DNA of 12,220 nucleotides from Brachyspira pilosicoli (GTDB taxonomy: Bacteria; Spirochaetota; Brachyspiria; Brachyspirales; Brachyspiraceae): contig NZ_SRZM01000132.1 in NCBI RefSeq assembly GCF_019402445.1, forward strand, positions 1 through 12,220, given 5' to 3'. Every line of letters starts with the position of its first letter. Positions within the stretch are counted from its first letter, which is position 1. Both the position numbers and the translations under genes were made by a program. Positions 1-6,527 of the stretch are shown here, in pieces. The notes below the pieces were generated by a model, which worked only from the letters and a program-made list of their open reading frames with translations, did no database searches and was not told the DNA's origin.

Positions 1-1
1 T

Positions 2-625
2 TTAAATATCAATGGAAGCACATTAGAAGAATATGTTAAAGTGGCAGAGATTGCTAATGAGATAGAGAGAGTTGATTTTATAGAGCTTAATATATCTTGC
101 CCTAATGTAAAAAATGGCGGTATGGCTTTTGGTGCAAGCTGTGAAAGTGCTGAGAAAACTACAAAAGAAGTAAAAAAAGTATTAACAAAAAAGCCTTTAA
201 TAGTGAAATTATCTCCAAATGTTACTGATATTATAAGCATTGCAAAATCTGTAGAGTATGCTGGTGCTGACAGTGTTTCTCTAGTTAATACTTTTTTAGC
301 TATGAAGATAGATATAAAAACAAAAAAACCACTACTAGGCAACATTTTTGGAGGGCTTTCGGGGGCGGCTATAATGCCTATTGCTTTGAGAATGGTTTAT
401 CAAGTTTACAAGGCTGTTAAAATACCTATAGTTGGAATGGGAGGCATTCAAAAATATGAAGATGCTTTAGAGTTTATAATGGCTGGTGCTTCAGTTGTTT
501 CTATAGGCTCTGGTATATTTTCTAACCCATTGCTTCCAATAGAAATAATAAAACAAATGAACAATTATCTAGAAGAAAATAATATAAACAATATAAAAGA
601 TTTAATAGGAGTAGCACATTTATGA
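2..625 (+). CDS. pyrD: Dihydroorotate dehydrogenase, class 1B catalytic subunit (5'-truncated by window edge)
   Basis: Oxidises dihydroorotate to orotate, the fourth step of UMP synthesis, in the cytoplasm with FMN. The frame is open from base 2, so the true start lies upstream; a GTG at 41 is an internal codon, not a start. Visible signatures are ELNISCPNVKNGG, whose Cys (codon 98-100) is the catalytic base of class 1 enzymes, then VKLSPN, GGLSGAA, VGMGGI and SIGSGIF, which form the FMN-phosphate end of the TIM barrel. The Cys rather than Ser base excludes class 2 (E. coli type). The NISCPNVKNGG form resembles class 1B, which works with the PyrK electron-transfer subunit; pyrK is not visible and might lie upstream. 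The stop overlaps the ATG of the next gene (ATGA), so the two are probably translationally coupled. Confidence 0.93.
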   Translation, partial: LNINGSTLEEYVKVAEIANEIERVDFIELNISCPNVKNGGMAFGASCESAEKTTKEVKKVLTKKPLIVKLSPNVTDIISIAKSVEYAGADSVSLVNTFLAMKIDIKTKKPLLGNIFGGLSGAAIMPIALRMVYQVYKAVKIPIVGMGGIQKYEDALEFIMAGASVVSIGSGIFSNPLLPIEIIKQMNNYLEENNINNIKDLIGVAHL

Positions 626-1977
626 TAATAGCAGACAATAATCCAAAAGATAGGCTTATAGTGGCATTAGATTTTAATTCTATGTCTGAGGCGGTGGCTT
701 TAATAGATGAACTTGGCGATGAGGCTGTGTTTTATAAAGTGGGGCTTGAATTATTTTTATATACTAAAGGTGAGATAATAGAATATTTGGCTAATAAAAA
801 CAAAAAAGTATTTTTAGATTTAAAATTTCATGACATACCAAATACAACAGCTATGGCTTCACTTTTTGCTGCTAAACAGAATGTATTTATGTTTAATGTG
901 CATACAAGCGGCGGAAAAAAGATGATGGAAAAGACTGTTGAAGAGATAAAGAAATTAAACAAAGAAAACTTAATAATAGGTGTAACAGTTTTAACTAGTC
1001 TTTCAGAAAATGATGTAAAAAATATGTTCACTTCAAGCATAGCATTAAAAGACTTAGCTGTTAATTGGGCAAAACTTGGAAAAGAGGCTGGACTTGATGG
1101 GGTTGTATGTTCACCTAAAGAGGCTGCTATTATCAAAAAAGAATGCGGTGAGAGATTTAGAACAGTGTGTCCTGGAGTTCGTCCTAAATGGGCTAGTGTT
1201 GATGACCAAGAAAGAATTATGACACCAAAAGAGGCTATAGAAAATGGATGCGATTATCTTGTAGTTGGACGCCCTATCACAAGAAGCGAAGACAGAGTTA
1301 AAGCTTGCAGAATGATTGTTGAAGAGATTGCTGAGGGTATGGAGCACAATAAAAAAAGCAAGGCTCAAAAGATAGCTATGGCTTTGCTTTCATCTCAAGC
1401 TGTTAAACTTAATGTTAAAGAACCTTTTACTTTTGTATCTGGAATAAAAAGTCCTATATATTGCGACAACAGATATGTAATAGGTTTCCCTGAATATAGA
1501 AAGGTGATAGTTGAATCTTTCGTAAACATATTAAAATTAAAAGATTTTGATATAGTAGCTGGTACTGCAACTGCTGGTATACCTTGGGCATCTTTTATAG
1601 CATATGAACTTGATAAGCCTATGTGTTATATTAGAGCAGAGAAAAAGGAGCATGGCAGAGGAAGACAGATTGAAGGAGCTGATTGTAACGGCAAAAGATT
1701 AATACTTATAGAAGATTTAATTTCAACAGGCGGAAGCTCTATAAAAGCATTTGAGGCAGCTAAAGCGGAAGGAGCTATTGGGCTTGAGATTATTTCAATA
1801 TTCTCTTATGAGTTTGAAAAGGCTAAGAAAAACTTTGAAGAAGCAAATATAAAATTCTCTTCTCTTTCTAATTTCTCTTCTTTAATGGAAATAGCAAAAG
1901 ATGAGAAGTATATAAGCGAAGATGAATTGAAGAAAGCTTTAGAGTGGAACAAAGACCCAGAAAATTGGAATGTTTGA
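622..1977 (+). CDS. pyrFE: Bifunctional orotidine-5'-phosphate decarboxylase / orotate phosphoribosyltransferase (PyrF-PyrE fusion)
   Basis: Carries out the last two steps to UMP: orotate plus PRPP to OMP, then decarboxylation. Residues 1 to about 237 are the decarboxylase barrel: VALDF (14-18), the catalytic DLKFHDIPNT block with Asp66, Lys68 and Asp71, PGVRP (184-188) and VVGRPI (214-219). A short Lys-rich linker follows, then the phosphoribosyltransferase at about 246-451: GIKSPIYCDNR (274-284), the mobile RAEKKEHGRG loop (338-347) and the PRPP motif LILIEDLISTGGSS (360-373). All key residues are present, so both halves should be active. The order is the reverse of animal UMP synthase (PyrE-PyrF). 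An AGGAG at 607-611, inside pyrD, precedes the ATG by 10 bases, and the 4-bp overlap indicates a shared mRNA with pyrD. Confidence 0.95.
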   Translation: MIIADNNPKDRLIVALDFNSMSEAVALIDELGDEAVFYKVGLELFLYTKGEIIEYLANKNKKVFLDLKFHDIPNTTAMASLFAAKQNVFMFNVHTSGGKKMMEKTVEEIKKLNKENLIIGVTVLTSLSENDVKNMFTSSIALKDLAVNWAKLGKEAGLDGVVCSPKEAAIIKKECGERFRTVCPGVRPKWASVDDQERIMTPKEAIENGCDYLVVGRPITRSEDRVKACRMIVEEIAEGMEHNKKSKAQKIAMALLSSQAVKLNVKEPFTFVSGIKSPIYCDNRYVIGFPEYRKVIVESFVNILKLKDFDIVAGTATAGIPWASFIAYELDKPMCYIRAEKKEHGRGRQIEGADCNGKRLILIEDLISTGGSSIKAFEAAKAEGAIGLEIISIFSYEFEKAKKNFEEANIKFSSLSNFSSLMEIAKDEKYISEDELKKALEWNKDPENWNV

Positions 1978-1990
1978 TTATTGAAAAAAT

Positions 1991-2189
1991 TGCACCGCAC
2001 GGTAAACGAATTTTAAAGTATAAATTTTATTAACAATTGCAATGAAGCAAAAAACTAATATCAGCCTACCGTGCGTAGAGTAAAGTTTTAAATTTAAAAA
2101 ATCTTGGGCGGGCGTTAACATTTTTAAACAGGCAGTAAAAATAATTTAAATTAGAATTTTAAAATAATCTATAAAAATAAAGGGCGGGC
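1991..2189 (+). repeat. Composite intergenic repeat, copy 1 (paired CGCACGGTA and GGGCGGGC motifs)
   Basis: Fills most of the 232-bp gap between the convergent pyrFE and DUF285-DUF4132 genes. It starts 14 bases after the pyrFE stop. Left module: CGCACGGTA at 1996-2004 and its exact inverted repeat TACCGTGCG at 2067-2075, an 80-bp unit with 9-bp ends. Right module: GGGCGGGC at 2106-2113 and again, in direct orientation, at 2182-2189. The whole arrangement recurs in reverse complement at 6293-6492 with nearly equal spacing. Matches include 15 of 16 bases at the start (1991-2006 against 6492-6477) and an identical 12-mer AAATTTAAAAAA (2090-2101 against 6395-6384). I see no coding potential and no classical hairpin-plus-T-run terminator. 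Function is unknown; a role at the 3' end of transcripts or as a mobile repeat are both possible. Confidence 0.6.
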
Positions 2190-2209
2190 TTCAAAATAAT
2201 TTTTTTTAT

Positions 2210-4609
2210 TTAAGCAAATATATCAGTAACCCTAAGATCAAAAATCATCAAAATAAGTAATGTGTAAATAAATCTATCCTGAACTTTTTTATTATTTTCA
2301 TTATAAAAGTTAATGTTTATTTTTACTTTGTCTTTGTAATCAATTTTATTATTAGCATTTGTTTTTATTTCAAAAGAATCTCCATTTTCTAGTGTTAAAT
2401 TATAATTTCCAACTACACAAAAATCTAAATAATTAGGATTCATTGAATACCTAGCACCAAAAGCCTTAAAACTGCCATAAGATATTTCAACGTTTTGTAA
2501 TTTATTTATCTCGCTTTCTAAATTATTTTTATCTAATTTTATTATAGTTAATTGATTTATTGGCTGACTAAGTTCGTAGTCTTCTAATTGACGTTTCCAT
2601 TTATTTATAGTTTCATCGTCCATTTCTGCTGGGCTTGCTAAACTTATAAAGCTGTCGTTGTCAATTTTAACTTCTTCATCATCGCAACTTGAATAACTTC
2701 CATCACCTGCATATCTAAATGTAGTTATAAAATTACTGTCTTTATCATACAAATTCCATATAAGTGAAGAAGAAAATTTATTCATTATAGGGTTGTTAAT
2801 AAATACTTCTTTGAAAAAACTATAATTATATTTCTTTTCGTACATCAATGATTTAGTCAATTTTAGAGAAAGTTTTTTTATTATATTAGGTATTTCTTTT
2901 TTTATATGCTTAATTTCTTCTTTTATACTTTCTTCTAAATTTTTAGGAGTAGTTTTTAATTCTTTATTATTTTTTACATCAAATACATTTACAGAATAAT
3001 CAGCATTCAAAATTAATTTATAATCATCATTAATAATTTTTTCTCCCTTTGCATCAAATCCAAAATTTGAACTAAACTTCAATTCTAAATCATCAATATC
3101 AAGCCCTATTTTTTTTGATATTTTATTATTTATTAAATAAAAAGCCTCTTCTCTCAATTCTGATTTTTTAGTTTTTGAATAAATATCATATAATAACTCA
3201 ATACTGTATTCTGTTGTTTTTACTGATGATAAAATTATTAAGAAGAAATTAGAGTCTTTCTCTTTTTTGTATATTTCTCTTAAAGCTTCATCTCCGCCAT
3301 ACAAACTATAAACAATGGCAGAAGTTTCTTTATGAGTTTCTATATAAATATTTTTAGCAAAACTTAAAAAACTTTCTTTGTCAAGTAAATCAATTATAGA
3401 ATCAATTTCAGTCAAATAATAAACATCTCTTTTTAACTCTAAATATTTTAAGTATATATATTTTATGATTTTTTCATCAACTATTCTTGATTTATCTTTT
3501 ATTAATACATTACAATTTTCTATATAAGAAACTTTTTTCTCATCTTTTTTTATTAATTTAATACTTTCTTCATATTTTTCAATAGCGTCAAATATTTCAT
3601 AATTAACAACTTCTTTCAAATCATTATAATAAATGTTTTCTAATTTTCTTTTTACTGATTGGATTTTTTTATTATTACTTTCTGAAGCTATTTTATGAAT
3701 CTCTTTTATATTCTCCTCTATTTTGTTAATAATAATTTTATTATCATTATCAAAAACATATAAATATAAAATCCATTTCAGAGTTAATTTATCTATATTC
3801 TTATAAATGATATCAGCCCAATCATCTAAATACTCAAGAGATTCAATATTCCAATCATCTAAAGAATCATAATACTGAAAACCGCTTTTTGAAAACATTT
3901 CACTCATATCTATAACTTTATTAACTTTCCAATTACTCAAAGGCTGATTAAAATTTTTGGCATCATAAAACATACCATGCATATTCTCAACATTAGAAGT
4001 GTTCCAACTATTTAAATCTTGATTAAAATTTATGCATCCATTAAACATTAACTTCATAGTTTTTACATTTGAAGTATTCCATTTATCAAGAGGCTGATTA
4101 AAATTCTTTGCTTGCGAAAACATACCATTCATATTTTCAACATTAGAAGTGTCCCAATTATTTAAATCCTGATTGAAATTTAAAGCCATATTAAACATTG
4201 CCCTCATATCAAAAACATTACAAGTATTCCATTTATTTAGAGGCATATTAAAACTTTTAGCTCCAGCAAACATAGCACCCATATCTTTTACATTAGATAC
4301 ATTCCAATCATTAAGAGGCTGATTAAAATCAAGGCATCTTAAAAACATAGCTCCCATATTTTCAACTTTAGATACATTCCACTTTTCTATATTATGATTA
4401 AAATATACAGCATCAGTAAACATATTATGCATATCTTTAACATTTGAAGTACCCCATTTCTCAATACCTTTAAAATCTTTCCTTAAACTTTCATAAAAAA
4501 TACTGCTCATATCAGTGATTAAACTTGTATCAATATCACCCAAATAAATACTTTCATCATCTACCAATTTTTTTAATTCTTCTTTAGTTTGAGGTTTGTA
4601 TTTTTTCAT
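2210..4609 (-). CDS. DUF285 (BspA-type) repeat protein with C-terminal DUF4132 (MolR/YehI-like) domain
   Basis: Function not known. Residues 1-45 are a short lead (MKKYKPQTKEELKKLV) shared with the upstream paralogue. Residues 46 to about 268 are 25-residue repeats of the type FNQPLNDWNVSNVKDMGAMF (about seven full copies, degenerate at both ends). Residues 280-515 look helical, with no motif I can name. Residues about 517-690 match DUF4132 as I remember it: a 'DYKLILNADYSVNVFD' strand block, WNLYD (618-622), TFRYAGDGSYSSCDDEE (630-646), SLASPAEMDDE, and DYELSQP (677-683). This is the C-terminal family seen in E. coli MolR/YehI. No signal peptide, lipobox or convincing membrane segment is visible, so a cytoplasmic location is inferred despite the usual 'surface protein' name. 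AAGGA sits just upstream of the ATG. The gene follows its paralogue after 76 bp, probably as an operon. Confidence 0.85.
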   Translation of the reverse strand: MKKYKPQTKEELKKLVDDESIYLGDIDTSLITDMSSIFYESLRKDFKGIEKWGTSNVKDMHNMFTDAVYFNHNIEKWNVSKVENMGAMFLRCLDFNQPLNDWNVSNVKDMGAMFAGAKSFNMPLNKWNTCNVFDMRAMFNMALNFNQDLNNWDTSNVENMNGMFSQAKNFNQPLDKWNTSNVKTMKLMFNGCINFNQDLNSWNTSNVENMHGMFYDAKNFNQPLSNWKVNKVIDMSEMFSKSGFQYYDSLDDWNIESLEYLDDWADIIYKNIDKLTLKWILYLYVFDNDNKIIINKIEENIKEIHKIASESNNKKIQSVKRKLENIYYNDLKEVVNYEIFDAIEKYEESIKLIKKDEKKVSYIENCNVLIKDKSRIVDEKIIKYIYLKYLELKRDVYYLTEIDSIIDLLDKESFLSFAKNIYIETHKETSAIVYSLYGGDEALREIYKKEKDSNFFLIILSSVKTTEYSIELLYDIYSKTKKSELREEAFYLINNKISKKIGLDIDDLELKFSSNFGFDAKGEKIINDDYKLILNADYSVNVFDVKNNKELKTTPKNLEESIKEEIKHIKKEIPNIIKKLSLKLTKSLMYEKKYNYSFFKEVFINNPIMNKFSSSLIWNLYDKDSNFITTFRYAGDGSYSSCDDEEVKIDNDSFISLASPAEMDDETINKWKRQLEDYELSQPINQLTIIKLDKNNLESEINKLQNVEISYGSFKAFGARYSMNPNYLDFCVVGNYNLTLENGDSFEIKTNANNKIDYKDKVKININFYNENNKKVQDRFIYTLLILMIFDLRVTDIFA
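3806..4474 (-). repeat. Tandem 75-bp coding repeats (DUF285 units) of the 799-aa protein
   Basis: About seven complete and two degenerate 75-bp units, each encoding FNxxLxxWxxSxVxxMxxMFxxAxx. On the plus strand they show as a recurring 'ggctgattaaaat' every 75 or 150 bases. Units beginning FNQPL and FNQDL alternate in the second half of the array (residues 145-243), which suggests it grew by duplication of two-unit blocks. Such arrays can change copy number by recombination or slippage; the 11 units next door against about seven here fit that. Confidence 0.8.
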
Positions 4610-4685
4610 AATTATTCCTTTTAATTAATATTATATATACAACATCAAATTATAATTAAACTAAAATAACATATTTAATACTAAA

Positions 4686-5954
4686 CTAAATCATTTTATT
4701 TTTTGAATTTTGTTTATATTCCTTTAAAATATTTTCTTTATTTTCAATGAGTTCCTTTAATTCTTCATAATAAATATTTTCTAATTTCTTTACAAAATCT
4801 TTTAATTTATTATATTTCAAAACTTCTTTATACACTTCTTTTATATTGCAGTTTTCAAGCATAGAAAGCAATTGTTTTTTATAATTACCTTTAGCAATAA
4901 AATAAATTTTCAATATTGATTTCATATCATTATAAGAACTTAAAAAAATATCTTTAATATCACAAGATTTATTAATAGTCCAATTTTCTATTGACCGATT
5001 AAAACTTTCAGCACCGCTAAACATATATGACATACTAATTGCACTAAAAACATTCCAGCTTCCAATATCTTGATTAAAATTTTTAGCATTAAAAAACATA
5101 CGGTTCATATATAAAACATTAGAAGTATCCCATTTATCAAGCGGCTGATTAAAATTATAAGCATTCTCAAACATACCAATCATTTTTTCTGTTTTACTTA
5201 CATTCCAAGTATTTATATTTTGATTAAAGTTTTTAGCATTATAAAACATAGAACTCATATCTGTTACATTTGAGGTATCCCATTTGTCTAATGGCATATT
5301 AAAACTTTCAGAACTGCCAAACATACTACTCATATTTTTCACGTTTGAAACATTCCAATTATTAAGAGGCTGATTAAAATTATAAGCCCATGCAAACATA
5401 CTATACATTTTAATAACATTACCTACATTCCAACTATTCAATGGAAAATTGAAATTTTCTGTTTCAAAAAACATACAGCTCATATTTTCAACATTAGAAG
5501 TGTCCCAATTATTTAATGGCTGATTAAAAAGTTTACAACCGCAAAACATATGTTCCATATTAATGACTTTAGATACATTCCAATCATTCAAAGGCTGATT
5601 AAATTTTTTAGCACTTGAAAACATACCTGACATATTAGTAACATTAGAAACGTCCCAAGTATTCAAAGGCTGATTAAATTTCTCCGCAAGGCAGAACATA
5701 TTACTCATATTCTTAACTTTGGATACATTCCAATTAGATATATCATGATTAAAGCTTTTAGCACTGAAAAACATAAAACTCATATCTTTAACATTAGAAG
5801 TGTCCCAAGTTTCAATACCGCTGAAATTTCTTAGCATAGAATCTTTAAATAATTCTGACATATCTGTTATTAGGCTTGTATCTATTTTATTAAATTTTGT
5901 CTTTTTTTCTATCAAATCTATCAATTCTTCTTTTGTTTGAGGTTTATATTTCAT
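4686..5954 (-). CDS. DUF285 (BspA-type) repeat protein, short paralogue without DUF4132
   Basis: A 422-residue protein of unknown function. Residues 1-43 (MKYKPQTKEELIDLIEKK, then IDTSLITDMSELF) are nearly the same as in the downstream 799-aa protein. Residues 44 to about 342 hold eleven complete 25-residue DUF285 units plus a degenerate first one, with the signature N-Q-P-L-x-x-W-(N/D)-(V/T)-S-N-V-x-x-M-x-x-M-F. The tail (343-422) is helical and charged; its VKKLENIYYEELKEL segment aligns with RKLENIYYNDLKEV of the paralogue. The protein then stops where the larger one continues into its helical and DUF4132 regions. It looks like a duplicate that lost, or never had, the C-terminal domain. 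No signal peptide or lipobox is visible. A clear AAGGAAA ribosome-binding site lies 7 bases before the ATG. It is the first gene of the minus-strand pair. Confidence 0.85.
   Translation of the reverse strand: MKYKPQTKEELIDLIEKKTKFNKIDTSLITDMSELFKDSMLRNFSGIETWDTSNVKDMSFMFFSAKSFNHDISNWNVSKVKNMSNMFCLAEKFNQPLNTWDVSNVTNMSGMFSSAKKFNQPLNDWNVSKVINMEHMFCGCKLFNQPLNNWDTSNVENMSCMFFETENFNFPLNSWNVGNVIKMYSMFAWAYNFNQPLNNWNVSNVKNMSSMFGSSESFNMPLDKWDTSNVTDMSSMFYNAKNFNQNINTWNVSKTEKMIGMFENAYNFNQPLDKWDTSNVLYMNRMFFNAKNFNQDIGSWNVFSAISMSYMFSGAESFNRSIENWTINKSCDIKDIFLSSYNDMKSILKIYFIAKGNYKKQLLSMLENCNIKEVYKEVLKYNKLKDFVKKLENIYYEELKELIENKENILKEYKQNSKNKMI
4929..5825 (-). repeat. Tandem 75-bp coding repeats (DUF285 units) of the 422-aa protein
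   Basis: Eleven full 25-codon units run in phase with no spacer, preceded by one 24-codon degenerate unit. The conserved positions are the initial Phe-Asn, the Trp eight residues in, the Ser-x-Val (S-N-V) and the closing Met-x-x-Met-Phe. The variable positions lie after the Met-Phe pair and between Leu and Trp, as expected for a repeat solenoid with a variable face. Confidence 0.8.
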
Positions 5955-5981
5955 GACTATGTTTCCTTGCTGTTTTTTATG

Positions 5982-6009
5982 ATTCTATATTACTTTATAT
6001 ATTTTTCAA
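5982..6009 (-). promoter_or_regulatory. Candidate sigma-70-type promoter for the DUF285 gene pair
   Basis: On the minus strand, TTGAAA (6009-6004) and TAGAAT (5987-5982) are separated by 16 bases, and the -10 lies about 28 bases before the ATG at 5954. The DNA here is so A+T-rich that chance matches are common, so this is only a candidate. A longer transcript starting upstream and crossing the hairpin cluster at 6112-6264 is an alternative. Confidence 0.3.
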
Positions 6010-6111
6010 TTTTAATACTAAATATAAGAAATAGATTTTATATCAATTTTTTAATACAATACCAAAGTTTATTTATTGTGTGGCATTTCAATTATAACAT
6101 TTGTCTTTTTG

Positions 6112-6264
6112 CAACTTTTTTGGCAAAAAAAGTTGATATAATTTTTTAATTTAAAATATTTGCAGGGGCTAGCCCCCCTGAGAAACGTACCCGTAGGGTA
6201 AACCCCCCAGTTCTTTTGCCGATAGGCACCTACTCGGTATTGGTATAAAAGAACCAAAAGAACT
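6112..6264. repeat. G+C-rich hairpin cluster, possible structured RNA or dispersed repeat
   Basis: Four inverted repeats lie in 153 bp, in a patch much richer in G+C than its surroundings. (a) CAACTTTTTT/AAAAAAGTTG at 6112-6121 and 6126-6135, loop of 4. (b) CAGGGG/CCCCTG at 6163-6168 and 6175-6180, enclosing the palindrome GGGGCTAGCCCC. (c) TACCC/GGGTA at 6188-6192 and 6196-6200. (d) AGTTCTTTTG/CAAAAGAACT at 6209-6218 and 6255-6264, containing an inner hairpin CCGATAGG (6219-6226) with CCTA-c-TCGG (6229-6237) that has one bulged base. The AAAAGAAC arm occurs twice (6247-6254 and 6256-6263), so the left arm has two possible partners. Read on the minus strand it would lie in a leader upstream of the DUF285 genes. 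I cannot name an RNA family for it. Confidence 0.55.
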
Positions 6265-6292
6265 GCATTTAATAAAAAATTTAAATTACACT

Positions 6293-6492
6293 CCCCGCCC
6301 TCAAGGCTTTTTATAACTATTTGGTATCTTTATATTATCTTTCTTTTTTGTTCTACACTATTATTTTTGCGCCCACCCTAGAGTTTTTTAAATTTGTTGA
6401 TAATTTACCGCACGATAAGAAAATTTAATTTAATGTATTTGATAATAATATAATTTAAATAATATATATAATCATATTTACCGTGCGTTGCA
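6293..6492 (-). repeat. Composite intergenic repeat, copy 2 (inverted relative to copy 1)
   Basis: Read on the minus strand it begins TGCAACGCACGGTAAA (6492-6477). It then has a second CGTGCGG-type end, CGCACGATA on the plus strand at 6409-6417 (one mismatch to the opposite arm), closing a 79-bp unit. After AAATTTAAAAAA (6395-6384) come GGGTGGGCG (6378-6370) and GGGCGGGG (6300-6293). Order, orientation and spacing match copy 1 at 1991-2189. It starts about 36 bases beyond the aroK stop and points the same way as aroK, just as copy 1 follows pyrFE. Confidence 0.6.
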
Positions 6493-6527
6493 TTATTATT
6501 TTTTATAAATTTAACTATTCTAAAAAA

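Larger units (their letters stand above)
5955..6527. other. 573-bp gene-free stretch between the DUF285 pair and aroK
   Basis: No believable gene. Open frames here are under 71 codons and lack a good start and ribosome-binding site; the 62-codon minus-strand frame starts with TTG and merely reads through the hairpin cluster. From left to right it holds an A+T-rich leader of the DUF285 genes with a candidate promoter (5955-6110), the hairpin cluster (6112-6264), a short A+T-rich spacer, the second composite repeat (6293-6492), and a final A+T-rich stretch before the aroK stop. Confidence 0.7.

Noticed and set aside
41..43. GTG at 41 as the start of pyrD
   Set aside because: The frame is open upstream to base 2 and encodes expected barrel sequence (NINGSTLEEYVKVAE), so the gene is cut by the window edge.
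3806..5825. Regularly spaced repeats resembling a CRISPR array
   Set aside because: The repeats are in frame, the period is 75 bp with no constant repeat and unique spacer, and the translation gives DUF285 units.
6112..6135. Hairpin CAACTTTTTT/AAAAAAGTTG as a rho-independent terminator
   Set aside because: The stem is A+T-rich and is not followed directly by a T-run on either strand. It fits better as part of the hairpin cluster.
5937..6149. 70-codon plus-strand frame
   Set aside because: It starts inside the antisense of the DUF285 gene, is dominated by Phe, Ile and Tyr as expected for translated A+T-rich DNA, and has no Shine-Dalgarno site.
6069..6257. 62-codon minus-strand frame with Cys-rich product (GVYPTGTFLRGASPC)
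   Set aside because: It starts with TTG, has no ribosome-binding site, and simply reads through the hairpin cluster. Its composition comes from the palindromes rather than from protein selection.
1978..6527. Insertion sequence or transposon carrying the DUF285 pair
   Set aside because: There is no transposase or integrase gene and no target-site duplication that I could see. The flanking repeats also have an alternative explanation as 3'-end elements.
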